Shown: positions 40,514-51,102, counted from the first letter of the stretch. The stretch is 64,000 bases of DNA from Methanolobus sp. (GCF_016278385.1 NZ_JADQBY010000004.1:26298-90297), one strand, 5' to 3'. The notes: generated by a model not told the origin, from the sequence alone. Numbers and translations: made by a program.

Positions 40514-42259
40514 ATGGATAAATATGAACAGGTAATAGAACTGGCAAAGCGCCGGGGATTCCTATGGAACTCTTTCGAACTCTACGGAGGAACCGCCGGA
40601 TTTTACGATTACGGACCTCTTGGAAGCACCCTCAAACGTAGAATAGAACAGATTTGGCGTGAAACCTATGTAGTCCAGGAAGGCTACATGGAGATTGAAG
40701 CACCAACCATCGGTATCGAAGAAGTTTTTGTAGCATCCGGTCACGTAGGTGGTTTCTCAGATCCTCTTTGTGAATGCAAATGCTGCGGAGAAGCTTTCAG
40801 GGCAGACCATCTTGTGGACAAGATAGTAGCTGTAGCAGATTCATTAAACAACGAGGAACTTGACAAAGTAATAAAAGAAAACAACGTGAAGTGCCCCGAG
40901 TGTGAAGGCGATCTTGGAGAGACATACGAGTTCAACCTCATGTTCAAGACAAACATAGGACCTGGTGCAGGCAGACAGGGATACATGCGCCCCGAAACCG
41001 CACAGGGAATGTTTGTGGACTTTTTAAGACTTGCACGTTTCTACCGGGAAAAGCTCCCCTTCGGTGCAACACAAATTGGAAAATCCTACCGTAACGAGAT
41101 ATCTCCAAGACAAGGAGTAATAAGACTCAGGGAATTCACCCAGGCAGAAGCTGAGATATTTATTGATCCCAATGACAAGAAACATGCCAACTTCAGCAGA
41201 TTTGCCAACACTGTGATCAACCTCTATTCGGATGAGGGGCAAGACAGGGAAGAAGTAGAGAAGATGCCCCTTGGCGAAGCAGTCAAAAATGGTATAATTG
41301 CCCATGAGTTTCTGGCATATCAGATAGGACTTACCAATCACTTCCTCCAGCGCGTAGGAATAACAGCGGATAAACTGAGATTCAGACAGCATAAGAAAGA
41401 TGAGATGGCACATTACGCCATTGACTGCTGGGATGCTGAGATCGAGACCGACAGGTTCGGTTGGGTAGAAGTGGTCGGAATTGCAGACAGAACAGACTAT
41501 GACCTGAAAGCCCATGCAGGAGTTAGCAAGACCGAGCTCTCAATCTATAGAGAGTACAGTGAACCTAAGATAGTTACACAGTTTGTAGTCAAACCCAATA
41601 TGGGAAAACTCGGACCACTTTTTAAAGGTAAGGCAAAGGCTGTGGCTGATGCACTGAAAGCCCTTGGTCAGGCTGAACTTGAACAGGATAACATCACAGT
41701 TGTAGTAGATGGTGAAGAGTTCACAGTTCCCGGAGAGATTGTAGAGTTTGCAGACGAAACTGTAAAGATCAGTGGCGAAAACATCATACCTCACGTTATA
41801 GAGCCTTCCTACGGTATTGACAGGATATTCTACTCAACAATGGAACATGCTTTTGAAGAGGAAATGGTCGCCGGAAAGGAAGACACTGAAGAAGAAGCAA
41901 GGATTGTGATGAGACTCAGAAAAGAGGTCGCTCCTGTACAGGTAGCCATCCTTCCGCTCCTTACACGAGAAGAGCTCATCAACCCTGCAAAAAGCATTGA
42001 AATACAGTTGAAGCAGAAAGGACTACTCGTATCCTATGACGATTCCGGTACCATTGGAAGACGTTACAGGAGAAATGATGAGATTGGAACACCATATTCT
42101 GTTACCATCGACTACGATACACTTGAAGACAATTCTGTGACCATCAGGGACAGGGACAACATGAAACAGATCCGTGCTCCAATGGAAGGTATTGCAGACC
42201 TGCTCCATGAGCTTATATACATGGGCAAAGACTTTGAGAGTGCCGGAAAGGCACTCTGA
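40514..42259 (+). CDS. glyS: Glycyl-tRNA synthetase (archaeal/eukaryal type)
   Basis: KRRGFLWNSFELYGGTAGFYDYGPLG, RPETAQGMF, EISPRQGVIRLREFTQAE, PSYGIDRIFY. Confidence 0.97.
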   Translation: MDKYEQVIELAKRRGFLWNSFELYGGTAGFYDYGPLGSTLKRRIEQIWRETYVVQEGYMEIEAPTIGIEEVFVASGHVGGFSDPLCECKCCGEAFRADHLVDKIVAVADSLNNEELDKVIKENNVKCPECEGDLGETYEFNLMFKTNIGPGAGRQGYMRPETAQGMFVDFLRLARFYREKLPFGATQIGKSYRNEISPRQGVIRLREFTQAEAEIFIDPNDKKHANFSRFANTVINLYSDEGQDREEVEKMPLGEAVKNGIIAHEFLAYQIGLTNHFLQRVGITADKLRFRQHKKDEMAHYAIDCWDAEIETDRFGWVEVVGIADRTDYDLKAHAGVSKTELSIYREYSEPKIVTQFVVKPNMGKLGPLFKGKAKAVADALKALGQAELEQDNITVVVDGEEFTVPGEIVEFADETVKISGENIIPHVIEPSYGIDRIFYSTMEHAFEEEMVAGKEDTEEEARIVMRLRKEVAPVQVAILPLLTREELINPAKSIEIQLKQKGLLVSYDDSGTIGRRYRRNDEIGTPYSVTIDYDTLEDNSVTIRDRDNMKQIRAPMEGIADLLHELIYMGKDFESAGKAL

Positions 42260-42350
42260 ATCCTTTTTTGATCATACAACACTTTCACCCCACTTAGCTC
42301 AGGTTTAAAAGTCTGAAGAGTGTATATATGGCAAACTAAGGGCCATAGAC

Positions 42351-44621
42351 ATGCCAGAATACATCAGACATCCCTTGATTAAAGCAGATGCTGTTGAGCA
42401 GAGGCTCTACCAGCTTGATCTGGCAGGCAAGGCACTTGATACATCAACATTAGTAGTCCTTCCAACAGGTCTTGGTAAAACGGTCATTTCCCTGCTCGTT
42501 ATGGCATCCCGACTCGAAAAATATGGGGGGAAAGTGGTAGTCCTCTCACCAACCAAACCACTTGTTGAGCAACATGCTTCTTTTTTCAAAAATGTATTTC
42601 AACTCCCGGAAGGCGAGGTCCTGACATTCACAGGCAGTGTGAACCCTGAAAAAAGGGCAGAGTTATGGGAGAGAGGTAAAGTTATTGTATCCACACCCCA
42701 GGTCATTGAGAATGATATCCTGACAAAGAGAATAAGCCTTGAGAATGTCACACACATAACATTTGATGAGGCACATAGGGCTGTTGGCAATTACGCTTAC
42801 ACATACATTGCAGAGAAATATTATGAAACTGCAAAGAATCCCCTTTGTCTTGGCATCACTGCAAGTCCCGGAAGTTCAGATGAGAAGATAGCAGAGGTTT
42901 GTGAGTCATTACACATAGAATCCGTTGCAGTGAAAACAGAATCCGATAAAGATGTCATGCCTTACATTCACAAAAAAGATGTAGAATGGAGACGCATCGA
43001 CCTCCCGGATGGAATGAAAGAGATAAAGGACCTGCTTAACAACGTGCTTGTGGACCGGTTCAAAAAACTGACAGAACTTGGATATCCCATATATAACCAG
43101 AAATACGTCTCAAAAAAGGACCTGCTTGGACTTCAGGGAAAACTGCAAGGAGAGTTAAGAGGTGGTATGCCAGACTCTTCGGTTTACAGTGCAATATCCC
43201 TCCTTGCAGAGATTATGAAAGTGAACCATGCAGTTGAGATCACGGAGACGCAAGGTATTGAATCACTGCGCATGTACATGGAGAGACTTGACAATGAGGC
43301 ATACTCAAAAAACGGCAGTAAGGCATCCAAGCGTCTTGCAGAAGACCTGTACATCAGACAGGTAGTACGGTGCCTGAAAGACTGCGATATAGAGCATCCT
43401 AAACTGGAGTATGTAAAAAGTATAGTGCTTGATGAACTGGAAAATAAGCCACATTCCAGAGTTATTGTTTTTGCAAACTATCGTGATACTGCCGAGATGA
43501 TCACAAACGCACTATCAGAAATAGAGGGAATAAGACCTGTAAGATTTGTTGGCCAGGCATCTAAATACAAGGACAAGGGTCTGACACAGAAACAACAGGT
43601 TGAGATCATCGAACAGTTCAAAACCGGAGATTATAATGTTCTTGTGGCAACGTCTGTTGCAGAGGAAGGACTTGATATACCATCCACTGACCTTGTTCTT
43701 TTTTATGAACCAATCCCTTCAGAAATCAGAAGTATCCAGAGGAAAGGCAGGACCGGAAGGAAGCACGAAGGACGTGTGGTTGTTCTTGTAACCAAAGGAA
43801 CCAGAGATGAAGGCTACTACTGGAGCAGTCTTTCCAGGGAAAGGAAGATGCAAAGCAACATGAAAGAGCTTCAGGCATCCATGCCTGCAAAGAAAAATAG
43901 TGCCATTGCAGAAGAGTTTGCAGCGGAATTTCCGGATGAAGAACAGAAAACGCTGTTTGAGTATGAACACAATGATGATAAAATAAGAATAGTTGTGGAC
44001 CAAAGAGAGATTCGCAGCTCAGTTGCCCGAAACCTTGACAGGAGCGGAGCGGAGATCATTGTCAAAACCCTGGAGGTTGCAGATTACATCCTCAGTGACC
44101 GTATAGCTGTTGAAAGGAAAGAAACACAGGACTTCATCAGCTCACTCATTGAACAGAAGTTGTTCGAACAAATTGCAAACCTTTCCAGAACGTATGAAAA
44201 ACCCGTACTTATTGTTGAAGGTGAAAGCCTTTTTAATTGCAGAGGAATGAATCCTAATGCAATACAGGGTGCATTGTCCTCAATCTCCCTTGATTTTGGA
44301 GTTTCTGTTTTTTACACCCGTGACGCAGAAGACACTGCTTCCATGCTGATACAAATAGCAAAAAGGGAGCAAGTTGATGAGAAGAGAGAAGTAAACATGC
44401 ACGGGAAGAAATCTGCACCCATGTTGCCCCAACAGCAGGAATATGTGATATCATCTATCTCAGATATCGGACCAAAGGCTGCACGTAATCTATTGCATCA
44501 TTTCCACACGGTTGAAAACATTATGAAAGCGAGTTACGAAGAACTATTGGAAGTTAACAACATAGGCCCGAAGACTGCAGCCAGGATTAGAGAAATAGTA
44601 GGCAGTGAGTACAAGAATTGA
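42351..44621 (+). CDS. hef: Hef: SF2 helicase fused to XPF-family nuclease and HhH
   Basis: LPTGLGKTVISLLV, DEAHRAVGNYAY, QRKGRTGRKHEG; VDQREIRSSVARNL...VERKETQDFISSL (ERKxxxD); C-terminal HhH. Confidence 0.96.
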   Translation: MPEYIRHPLIKADAVEQRLYQLDLAGKALDTSTLVVLPTGLGKTVISLLVMASRLEKYGGKVVVLSPTKPLVEQHASFFKNVFQLPEGEVLTFTGSVNPEKRAELWERGKVIVSTPQVIENDILTKRISLENVTHITFDEAHRAVGNYAYTYIAEKYYETAKNPLCLGITASPGSSDEKIAEVCESLHIESVAVKTESDKDVMPYIHKKDVEWRRIDLPDGMKEIKDLLNNVLVDRFKKLTELGYPIYNQKYVSKKDLLGLQGKLQGELRGGMPDSSVYSAISLLAEIMKVNHAVEITETQGIESLRMYMERLDNEAYSKNGSKASKRLAEDLYIRQVVRCLKDCDIEHPKLEYVKSIVLDELENKPHSRVIVFANYRDTAEMITNALSEIEGIRPVRFVGQASKYKDKGLTQKQQVEIIEQFKTGDYNVLVATSVAEEGLDIPSTDLVLFYEPIPSEIRSIQRKGRTGRKHEGRVVVLVTKGTRDEGYYWSSLSRERKMQSNMKELQASMPAKKNSAIAEEFAAEFPDEEQKTLFEYEHNDDKIRIVVDQREIRSSVARNLDRSGAEIIVKTLEVADYILSDRIAVERKETQDFISSLIEQKLFEQIANLSRTYEKPVLIVEGESLFNCRGMNPNAIQGALSSISLDFGVSVFYTRDAEDTASMLIQIAKREQVDEKREVNMHGKKSAPMLPQQQEYVISSISDIGPKAARNLLHHFHTVENIMKASYEELLEVNNIGPKTAARIREIVGSEYKN

Positions 44622-44665
44622 TTTGAAATTAGTAAACAGTGGGCGGATTTCCACCCACATCAATA

Positions 44666-45136
44666 TTAATTACGCATTTTTCCAGCTATGTCCATGCAAC
44701 GGTCGATAAGATCAAGATACTCAGCTATTCTCCTGCCATCGGCCTCTCCCTGCATCTCGCGCGCCATGGAAGTCATCTTACTGATCAGCAGAGACTCCAG
44801 TTCAGAAAATGAACCCGACACAGAAGCAGAATCCACTGCTGACCTGACTGTCGTTTTTTCCAGAGAGACAGATTTCTCAGAACTTGCCGCAACCGAGTTT
44901 TCTTTTTCTTTCATAGAAGATAGTTCATTTTTTCCAGAGGAAGATTGAACTGGAGCGGGAGCAGGACTGACAGCTCTGCGAGGGTCACGAATATCCTCAC
45001 AAACAGGACATAATACACGCCCCTGGTACCTGAAGAGAGGGGCACCACAACTATCACAATGTTGTGCCAGCATAGTGCCTCCTATCTCAAGCATTTTAGA
45101 TATCTTCTGTATATTTTCATCATCTGTGTTTGACAT
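44666..45136 (-). CDS. Sjogren's syndrome/scleroderma autoantigen 1 (SSSCA1)-type Zn-ribbon protein
   Basis: MLEIGGTMLAQHCDSCGAPLFRYQGRVLCPVC. Confidence 0.85.
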   Translation of the reverse strand: MSNTDDENIQKISKMLEIGGTMLAQHCDSCGAPLFRYQGRVLCPVCEDIRDPRRAVSPAPAPVQSSSGKNELSSMKEKENSVAASSEKSVSLEKTTVRSAVDSASVSGSFSELESLLISKMTSMAREMQGEADGRRIAEYLDLIDRCMDIAGKMRN

Positions 45137-45254
45137 ATTATCTCCTTTTTCTCAAAACCTATAATACCAATGAAAGTCTTTTTATAGAATATAATTATTT
45201 AGGAATAAATTGAGCAACCCTATTTTGATTTTAAGCTTATCAAGGTGATCCCAT

Positions 45255-45521
45255 ATGTCAAATTTTGAACAAGTCATTGTAGAATGTAAACAAAAGTTAG
45301 AATATATCGCAAACGATAATTCAGTACCAAGAAATATAAGGCGTTCTGCAAATGAAATTCTGGAAACATTGAGCAAAAAAGATGAACCACTCTTCTTGAG
45401 AACCTCATCCAGCATATCTATTCTCGAAGATATTAGCAACGATCCTAACATCCCTGTCCACACAAGGACACTCATATGGGATGTTGCAAGCCAGCTCGAA
45501 ACCATCCCGGTTGACGAGTAG
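45255..45521 (+). CDS. UPF0147 family protein
   Basis: [46 protein letters not shown]; stop is TAG. Confidence 0.88.
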   Translation: MSNFEQVIVECKQKLEYIANDNSVPRNIRRSANEILETLSKKDEPLFLRTSSSISILEDISNDPNIPVHTRTLIWDVASQLETIPVDE

Positions 45522-45668
45522 AATAATCGAACAGCATTATTTGTTCGTTTTTAACCTTTTTTTGATATTTAAACCAACTTAATTATTTTTCTCACACATT
45601 TAGCTCTGTTTATACTGTGCTTTTGAAAAACTGTTTATACCAAGCTGCAAATTAACTAAAGGGTTGGA

Positions 45669-46304
45669 ATGATCAATAACATATCCTGTAGTATCAAAAA
45701 CAACTTTGAAGAAAAAGATAAAGCAAGAGAGAGTACTCTGGCGATTTCCAGAGATGTTGTACGTAATTGCAGAGCAGCAATGTACAAAATACATAACAAG
45801 GATTTCAGCAAGGCGTTCATGTTAATTGGAAAAGCAGAAGAGATGCTTAAAAAAATTGACGGGCTGCTGCAAAATTACCCCGACATATACTACTCAGGTT
45901 ACCTGGAACATGCACAACAAGAATTTGTGGAATGCATAGTCGTTTACAATATCCTTAAAAAAGACAGCGAAGGAGATAAAATGCCAGGTCCTGGTGATCT
46001 TAATGTTAGTGATGTTGCATATCTGAACGGACTCGGGGACGTAAGCGGGGAACTCAGGAGACATACACTGGACCTCATCAGGAAAGGCACTCCTGAAGAG
46101 GGCGAAACATACCTTCAATTGATGGAAGAGATACACAATTGTCTTATGATGTTCGACTACCCGGATGCAATGACCCATGGACTCAGGCATAAAACCGATG
46201 TAACAAGATCTATCATAGAAAAGACCCGAGGAGACCTAACCAATGCAATACGCCAACAGATGCTGGAAAGGGCCATGAAGGATTTTGAAAATAAAATTAA
46301 TTAG
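45669..46304 (+). CDS. archaeal translin family protein
   Basis: DKARESTLAISRDVVRNCRAAMYKIH...EYVE-like ECIVVYNIL, GDVSGELRRHTLDLIRKG; stop is TAG. Confidence 0.85.
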   Translation: MINNISCSIKNNFEEKDKARESTLAISRDVVRNCRAAMYKIHNKDFSKAFMLIGKAEEMLKKIDGLLQNYPDIYYSGYLEHAQQEFVECIVVYNILKKDSEGDKMPGPGDLNVSDVAYLNGLGDVSGELRRHTLDLIRKGTPEEGETYLQLMEEIHNCLMMFDYPDAMTHGLRHKTDVTRSIIEKTRGDLTNAIRQQMLERAMKDFENKIN

Positions 46305-46332
46305 TTCACTATCAATATTACGAGGAAAATAC

Positions 46333-47952
46333 ATGAAATTCAATCCTGATGATATCAAAAAAGCGGTAAACGAGGATTTTGACGCTGCATGGAACAATGG
46401 AAAGTACTACATCAGTGAAACAAAACTGAATGACCAGTACCCACATATGAAAATCAAATATGGAAAACCACATCCCGTATATGACACTATCTCAAAGCTT
46501 CGTGATGCATACCTTAGAATGGGATTCGGAGAAATGATGAACCCCCTCATAGTTGATGAGAAAGAGGTTCATAAACAGTTCAGCCACGAGGCACTTGCCG
46601 TCCTTGACAGGTGTTTCTACCTTGCAGGACTTCCACGTCCAAATGTAGGCATATCAGATGAACGCATTGCCACCATCAAGGAAATTCTAGGTGACATCGA
46701 TGATGAGGCGATTGAAACTATCAGAAAAGTATTACATTCATACAAAAAAGGCGAGGTTGAAGGAGATGACCTCGTACCTGAGATGGCAGCAGGCATTAAT
46801 GTGTCTGACTCACTGATTGTTGAAATGATAGATCAGGTCTTCCCAGAGTTCAAAGAACTTATACCCCAGGCAACAAAGAAGACACTCAGAAGTCACATGA
46901 CATCAGGTTGGTTCATAAGTCTTGCATCGCTCATTGAGCGTGAAAACCCACCTTTCAATTTATTCTCCATTGACCGTTGCTTCAGGAGAGAACAGGATGA
47001 GGATGCAGCACGTCTTATGACATACTACTCAGCATCCTGTGTCATTATGGATGAGAACGTGACCATCGACCATGGAAAAGCAGTTGCTCAGGGACTATTA
47101 TCACAATTCGGTTTTGAGAAGTTCATGTTCAGGCCTGATGACAAACGCAGCAAATATTACGTACCTGACACCCAAATAGAGGTCTTTGCATATCATCCAA
47201 ATCTGGTGGGTTCTAAGACCAAATATTCCGATGGATGGATAGAGATAGCAACCTTCGGAATTTATTCGCCTACAGCCCTCTCACAGTACAATATACCCTA
47301 TCCTGTGATGAACCTCGGCCTTGGCGTAGAGAGACTTGCAATGATACTCCACGATGCAACCGACATACGCTCACTCACCTACCCGCAGATCACGCAATAC
47401 TCCGAATGGAAGATGACTGATAATGAGCTTTCAAGAATGACCTATGTGGAAAATGTTCCGGAGACTGCAGAAGGCAAGGAAATAGTAAAGGCTATCACAG
47501 CTATATGCGAAAAATATTCTGCAACCCCAAGTCCATGTCAGTTCCCTGCATGGGAAGGAACCATCAACGGAAAGACTGTGAAAGTCTCAGTTATCGAGCC
47601 TGAAGAGGAAACAAAACTTTGTGGACCTGCTGTGTTCAATGAAGTGGTTGCATACAACAGTGATATCCTAGGAGTGCCTGACAACAAGAAGTGGAAAGAA
47701 GTACTTGAGAACCATTCCGCAAGGACCGGTGTCAGATTCCTTGACGCATTCGCATGCCAGGCTGCAAAGGATATAGAGGATGCCGTTGCAAACGGTGAGA
47801 CTGAAGTTGAGACAAGAGTAAGGATAGTAAAGGTACCTTCGGAGATCAACATTCGTCTTGAGCCTCTTGCACAGCGTTTCATTACAAGCAACAAGAAGAA
47901 GATAGACATCCGTGGACCTGTATTCACAACAGTAAGGGCAACTATTGAATAA
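46333..47952 (+). CDS. sepS: O-phosphoserine--tRNA(Cys) ligase (SepRS)
   Basis: MKFNPDDIKKAVNEDFDAAWNNGKYYI, HMTSGWFISLASLIERENPPFNLFSIDRCFRREQDEDAARLMTY, LGLGVERLAMI. Confidence 0.96.
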   Translation: MKFNPDDIKKAVNEDFDAAWNNGKYYISETKLNDQYPHMKIKYGKPHPVYDTISKLRDAYLRMGFGEMMNPLIVDEKEVHKQFSHEALAVLDRCFYLAGLPRPNVGISDERIATIKEILGDIDDEAIETIRKVLHSYKKGEVEGDDLVPEMAAGINVSDSLIVEMIDQVFPEFKELIPQATKKTLRSHMTSGWFISLASLIERENPPFNLFSIDRCFRREQDEDAARLMTYYSASCVIMDENVTIDHGKAVAQGLLSQFGFEKFMFRPDDKRSKYYVPDTQIEVFAYHPNLVGSKTKYSDGWIEIATFGIYSPTALSQYNIPYPVMNLGLGVERLAMILHDATDIRSLTYPQITQYSEWKMTDNELSRMTYVENVPETAEGKEIVKAITAICEKYSATPSPCQFPAWEGTINGKTVKVSVIEPEEETKLCGPAVFNEVVAYNSDILGVPDNKKWKEVLENHSARTGVRFLDAFACQAAKDIEDAVANGETEVETRVRIVKVPSEINIRLEPLAQRFITSNKKKIDIRGPVFTTVRATIE

Positions 47953-48330
47953 GAGCGAACTTGACTACTGGTTCAACCCCTCTTCCCGCACATTGGAGGA
48001 ACTCAGAAAGCTTCAAAGCAAAGCCATCAAAAATCATAGTGTTGGAGATGGCTATGGGAAAATAGACAGAATAGCTTACGCAGAAGCACATTTTTGGATA
48101 TAGATCATCTGTGAAATGGCTATTCTGGACTATAACACTCTTGAAGTCGCTGAGAAGACAATGCATCTGTTTTTATGGAGTTTGAAATTGAGCAGGATAC
48201 CATTATGTTTGACTCCTGACATTTGCCTGGAAATGGTGAAACATTGTCTGAAAGGACATCATCTTCCAAAAACCAGGAGACTTTCCTTATGTATACAGCT
48301 GAAGAAAAAAAATGTGCAATAGAAAAGCAA
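47945..48330 (+). pseudogene. decayed or TAG-interrupted coding region downstream of sepS
   Basis: TTG at 47945 opens NKSELDYWFNPSSRTLEELRKLQSKAIKNHSVGDGYGKIDRIAYAEAHFWI, then TAG (48101..48103), then same frame IICEMAILDYNTLEVAEKT; coding-like text then shifts frame (ASVFMEFEIEQDTIMFDS*HLPGNGETLSERTSSSKNQETFLMYTAEEKKCAIEKQRVK*). Confidence 0.5.
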
Positions 48331-48968
48331 AGAGTGAAATGATGAGTTCATGTGTGTACCCAAATATTGAAGCACTTATTGACGAAGGTGAACCTGTATG
48401 TATTACCCTTTGCCAGGATGAAGGTGAAACATCAGACCTTCTATACTGTGAACTTGTACACAAGGCAAGGTCAGGAGAGTCGTTCCATATAGAACACCAA
48501 CGATGCATGCCTGGAGATTATATATTAGGCATTAGTGAAACAAGCCCTGTAGATTATTATCTGAAATCCAATAGGTACAAAGATATGGAAAATGCACAGA
48601 AAGCAGCCATTTCCCTCCCTCGAATCGAAAAGGTTTTTAGATCCATAAGAATCGAGCCCTTGAAAGAAAACAAAGAGAAATTCGACGTATTACTGCTTTA
48701 CCTTAAACCGGAAAGGGCCATGAGGATAATACAGGCATATGCATATCATTACGGCGAAGGCATTCCGTCAAAATCCATAGGTGCAGCCTCCATATGTGGT
48801 GATTGTACTGCAAGAACACTTAAAATGGGAATTGGAATATCCTACGGATGCAAGGGTTCAAGAAAACATAGTGGCTATGCAAATGAAGAAGTGCCTATAG
48901 GCATCAGTTATGAATTACTGAAAATAATAGAAGAGGGATTAAAAAATATCCCTGCAACCTTTGATTAA
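48312..48968 (+). CDS. DUF169 family protein
   Basis: EGEPVCITL, YLKPERAMRIIQAYAYHYG, GAASICGDCTARTL; real start may be the internal ATG (MSSCVYPNIEAL). Confidence 0.75.
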   Translation: MCNRKAKSEMMSSCVYPNIEALIDEGEPVCITLCQDEGETSDLLYCELVHKARSGESFHIEHQRCMPGDYILGISETSPVDYYLKSNRYKDMENAQKAAISLPRIEKVFRSIRIEPLKENKEKFDVLLLYLKPERAMRIIQAYAYHYGEGIPSKSIGAASICGDCTARTLKMGIGISYGCKGSRKHSGYANEEVPIGISYELLKIIEEGLKNIPATFD

Positions 48969-48976
48969 GATAGTTC

Positions 48977-49366
48977 TTACCTGGCATTATAGACCGGCAT
49001 CTCTTCCGCATCCACCTTTGTAGTTTCTCCAAGAGCGCTATTCAGCACTTTACGCACACGTGCAACGCACTTCAGATCGAGCTGCAACCTGAGACTTGTA
49101 GTCTCACGTTCTTCATAGTAGATCTCATTACTTTGCGTCACGCGATGAGTTGACACCTGATGCCTGAGCAGCTTTACAACTAGCCCCATACTTCCACCTG
49201 TGAGATCTTCGGGACTTGTGTGTGTGAGGAATAACATATCGCCCACATTAAGATGTAAAGCAGCCATGAAATTATAAGGGCTTCGAATTTCAATCGTGAG
49301 GAGACGGTTCTGCCTCAATTCAGAGACAACGCGTTCAGATATTCCTGTCAAAGCAACATATTCCAT
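48977..49366 (-). CDS. DUF473 family protein
   Basis: MEYVALTGISERVVSELRQNRLLTIEIRSPYNFMAALHLNVGDMLFLT. Confidence 0.8.
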   Translation of the reverse strand: MEYVALTGISERVVSELRQNRLLTIEIRSPYNFMAALHLNVGDMLFLTHTSPEDLTGGSMGLVVKLLRHQVSTHRVTQSNEIYYEERETTSLRLQLDLKCVARVRKVLNSALGETTKVDAEEMPVYNAR

Positions 49367-49370
49367 GCTA

Positions 49371-50117
49371 TCACCCGTACATTGGGAACTCTTTCCTGGC
49401 ACCTACTGGTTGTTCAGTAGTCCTTACATCTTCGGCAAGTTTCTGAAGTTCAATCTCTATCTTTTCAGCCTGCTCAATAAGACTTTCTGTGTTAATATTA
49501 AAATCATACAGAAGGTTCAATACGTCAATAACCACTGCTGCTGCCCTCGGATCGGGGTTCTGGCTCATTGTTGAGCCAAGAAGACTTATTGCAGGCATCT
49601 CGCGTACAAGGCATTCTCCCATGATGCTGCCAGATATTCCGGAAATTGTACCCATCTGGAAAAGTTCTACCTTATCCCTGATCCTATCCAGCATTTCAAG
49701 AGTGGTTGCAGCACCAAATACCTTATGATCCTCACTCATGGTTGCAATACCTGCGAGGGAAACTATTTCCTTTGCATTGATGGATTTTGCCCATGTGAGA
49801 AGAGCCTTGCTGATGTCATAGGCCACCACAGGATTAATAGGAATATCCGATACGATCATCACCATTTTATGCTCAATACTTTCATAAATACGTACAGGCA
49901 TGTTTATGAGTCCTTCATAGAGAACTGCAATAGGAGGGAAATGCCTCGAATCAATAGAGCCCACATATTCCATCTTCAATTCATCAATAATCTGCTGACT
50001 GGCAATGTTACCTACCAGACCAATTCCTGGAAAACCTTCAATTAATACCGGATTTTCAGATTGTATCTCGGTTGTAATGATCTTTACATTGTTATTATCA
50101 TAATCTGTTTCAGCCAA
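49371..50117 (-). CDS. Proteasome assembly chaperone (PAC2) family protein
   Basis: NPVLIEGFPGIGLVGNIASQQIIDEL, FPPIAVLYEGLINMPVRIYE. Confidence 0.92.
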   Translation of the reverse strand: MAETDYDNNNVKIITTEIQSENPVLIEGFPGIGLVGNIASQQIIDELKMEYVGSIDSRHFPPIAVLYEGLINMPVRIYESIEHKMVMIVSDIPINPVVAYDISKALLTWAKSINAKEIVSLAGIATMSEDHKVFGAATTLEMLDRIRDKVELFQMGTISGISGSIMGECLVREMPAISLLGSTMSQNPDPRAAAVVIDVLNLLYDFNINTESLIEQAEKIEIELQKLAEDVRTTEQPVGARKEFPMYG

Positions 50118-50265
50118 ACGACCACCTCATAAAATATGACGTACTTAACTCCCTTATATTAATATAACTGCCGTCTTATAGATAAGCGCATCGTTTACAA
50201 TCATAAATTAAACTTATATGCGATAAGCGGAGCAATTGTTTATTCTAAAATTAAAAGGCGATAAT

Positions 50266-50859
50266 ATGGATAAGACAATCACATACTTTGACGATGTAGG
50301 TAAAGCAAATACAGAAGAAGTAATGAGAGTATCTGCTAAAAGAGCAGCAGAACTTGGAATAAAATACGTGGTCATGGCAAGTACAAGTGGAGAGACCGCA
50401 CTTATAGCTGCAGAAGAATTCAAGGATCAGGATGTGAAACTGATTGCTATAACCCACCAGTACGGACTAAAAGAAGGCGGCAAATGGGAAGTTGATGAGG
50501 AAAAACTAAAGAAACTCAATGAGCTTGGTGTTGTAATGACCACACAGTCCCACATGTTCTCAGGTGTCGAGCGTGCCATCCAGAAGCGCATTGGTGGTGC
50601 AAGCCGTGCAGATGTCATTTCTGACACGCTTCGTGCAGTATTCGGTAAGGGTTTCAAAGTAGCCATCGAATGCGTAATGATGGCAGCAGACTCAGGCCAT
50701 ATACCGGTATCCCCGGATACAGAAATAATAGCCATTGGAGGAACAAGACAGGGTGCCGATGTGTCCGTAGTGGTCAGACCTGCGCATTCCTTTGATTTCT
50801 TCGGCCTTCAGGTAAGAGAAATAATAGCAATGCCAAGGGCTAAGGAAGAACCAAAATAA
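50266..50859 (+). CDS. pyruvate kinase alpha/beta-like domain protein
   Basis: MDKTITYFDDVGKANTEEVMRVSAKRAAELGIKYVVMASTSGETALIAAEEF. Confidence 0.85.
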   Translation: MDKTITYFDDVGKANTEEVMRVSAKRAAELGIKYVVMASTSGETALIAAEEFKDQDVKLIAITHQYGLKEGGKWEVDEEKLKKLNELGVVMTTQSHMFSGVERAIQKRIGGASRADVISDTLRAVFGKGFKVAIECVMMAADSGHIPVSPDTEIIAIGGTRQGADVSVVVRPAHSFDFFGLQVREIIAMPRAKEEPK

Positions 50860-50884
50860 CATTTTATTTTAGAATAGATATAAT

Positions 50885-50908
50885 GCCGGACCATCCGGCT
50901 CTTTTTTA
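50885..50908 (+). terminator. intrinsic-like terminator
   Basis: GCCGGA-CCA-TCCGGC followed by TCTTTTTT, 25 nt after the 50266..50859 gene. Confidence 0.65.
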
Positions 50909-50909
50909 A

Positions 50910-51089
50910 TTACTTCTGCCCATCCATTTCAGCAATAACAGAAGATTCCTCTTTATTCAATGACTCATTCTCCTCGCCTGCATTACCACTGGAATTCATG
51001 ACAATGTAACTCTTAAGGAAATAAGCAGTGAAGAGGACAAATAACACAAAGAGACCAATCGCGCTCAGAATTACAGAAAGAGTATCCAT
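50910..51089 (-). CDS. 59-aa single-TM protein, unknown function
   Basis: ATG at 51089: MDTLSVILSAIGLFVLFVLFTAYFLKSYIVMNSSGNAGEENESLNKEESSVIAEMDGQK*; just below the ORF track cutoff. Confidence 0.6.
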   Translation of the reverse strand: MDTLSVILSAIGLFVLFVLFTAYFLKSYIVMNSSGNAGEENESLNKEESSVIAEMDGQK

Positions 51090-51102
51090 AAAAAGAAAAA
51101 GT

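Noticed and set aside
41024-41515. 163-aa minus-strand ORF
   Set aside because: Antisense to glyS; shadow ORF.
42351-44621. Hef considered as a defence-associated helicase-nuclease
   Set aside because: Motifs match the archaeal replication-fork repair protein Hef (SF2 + ERKxxxD nuclease + HhH); no defence partners nearby.
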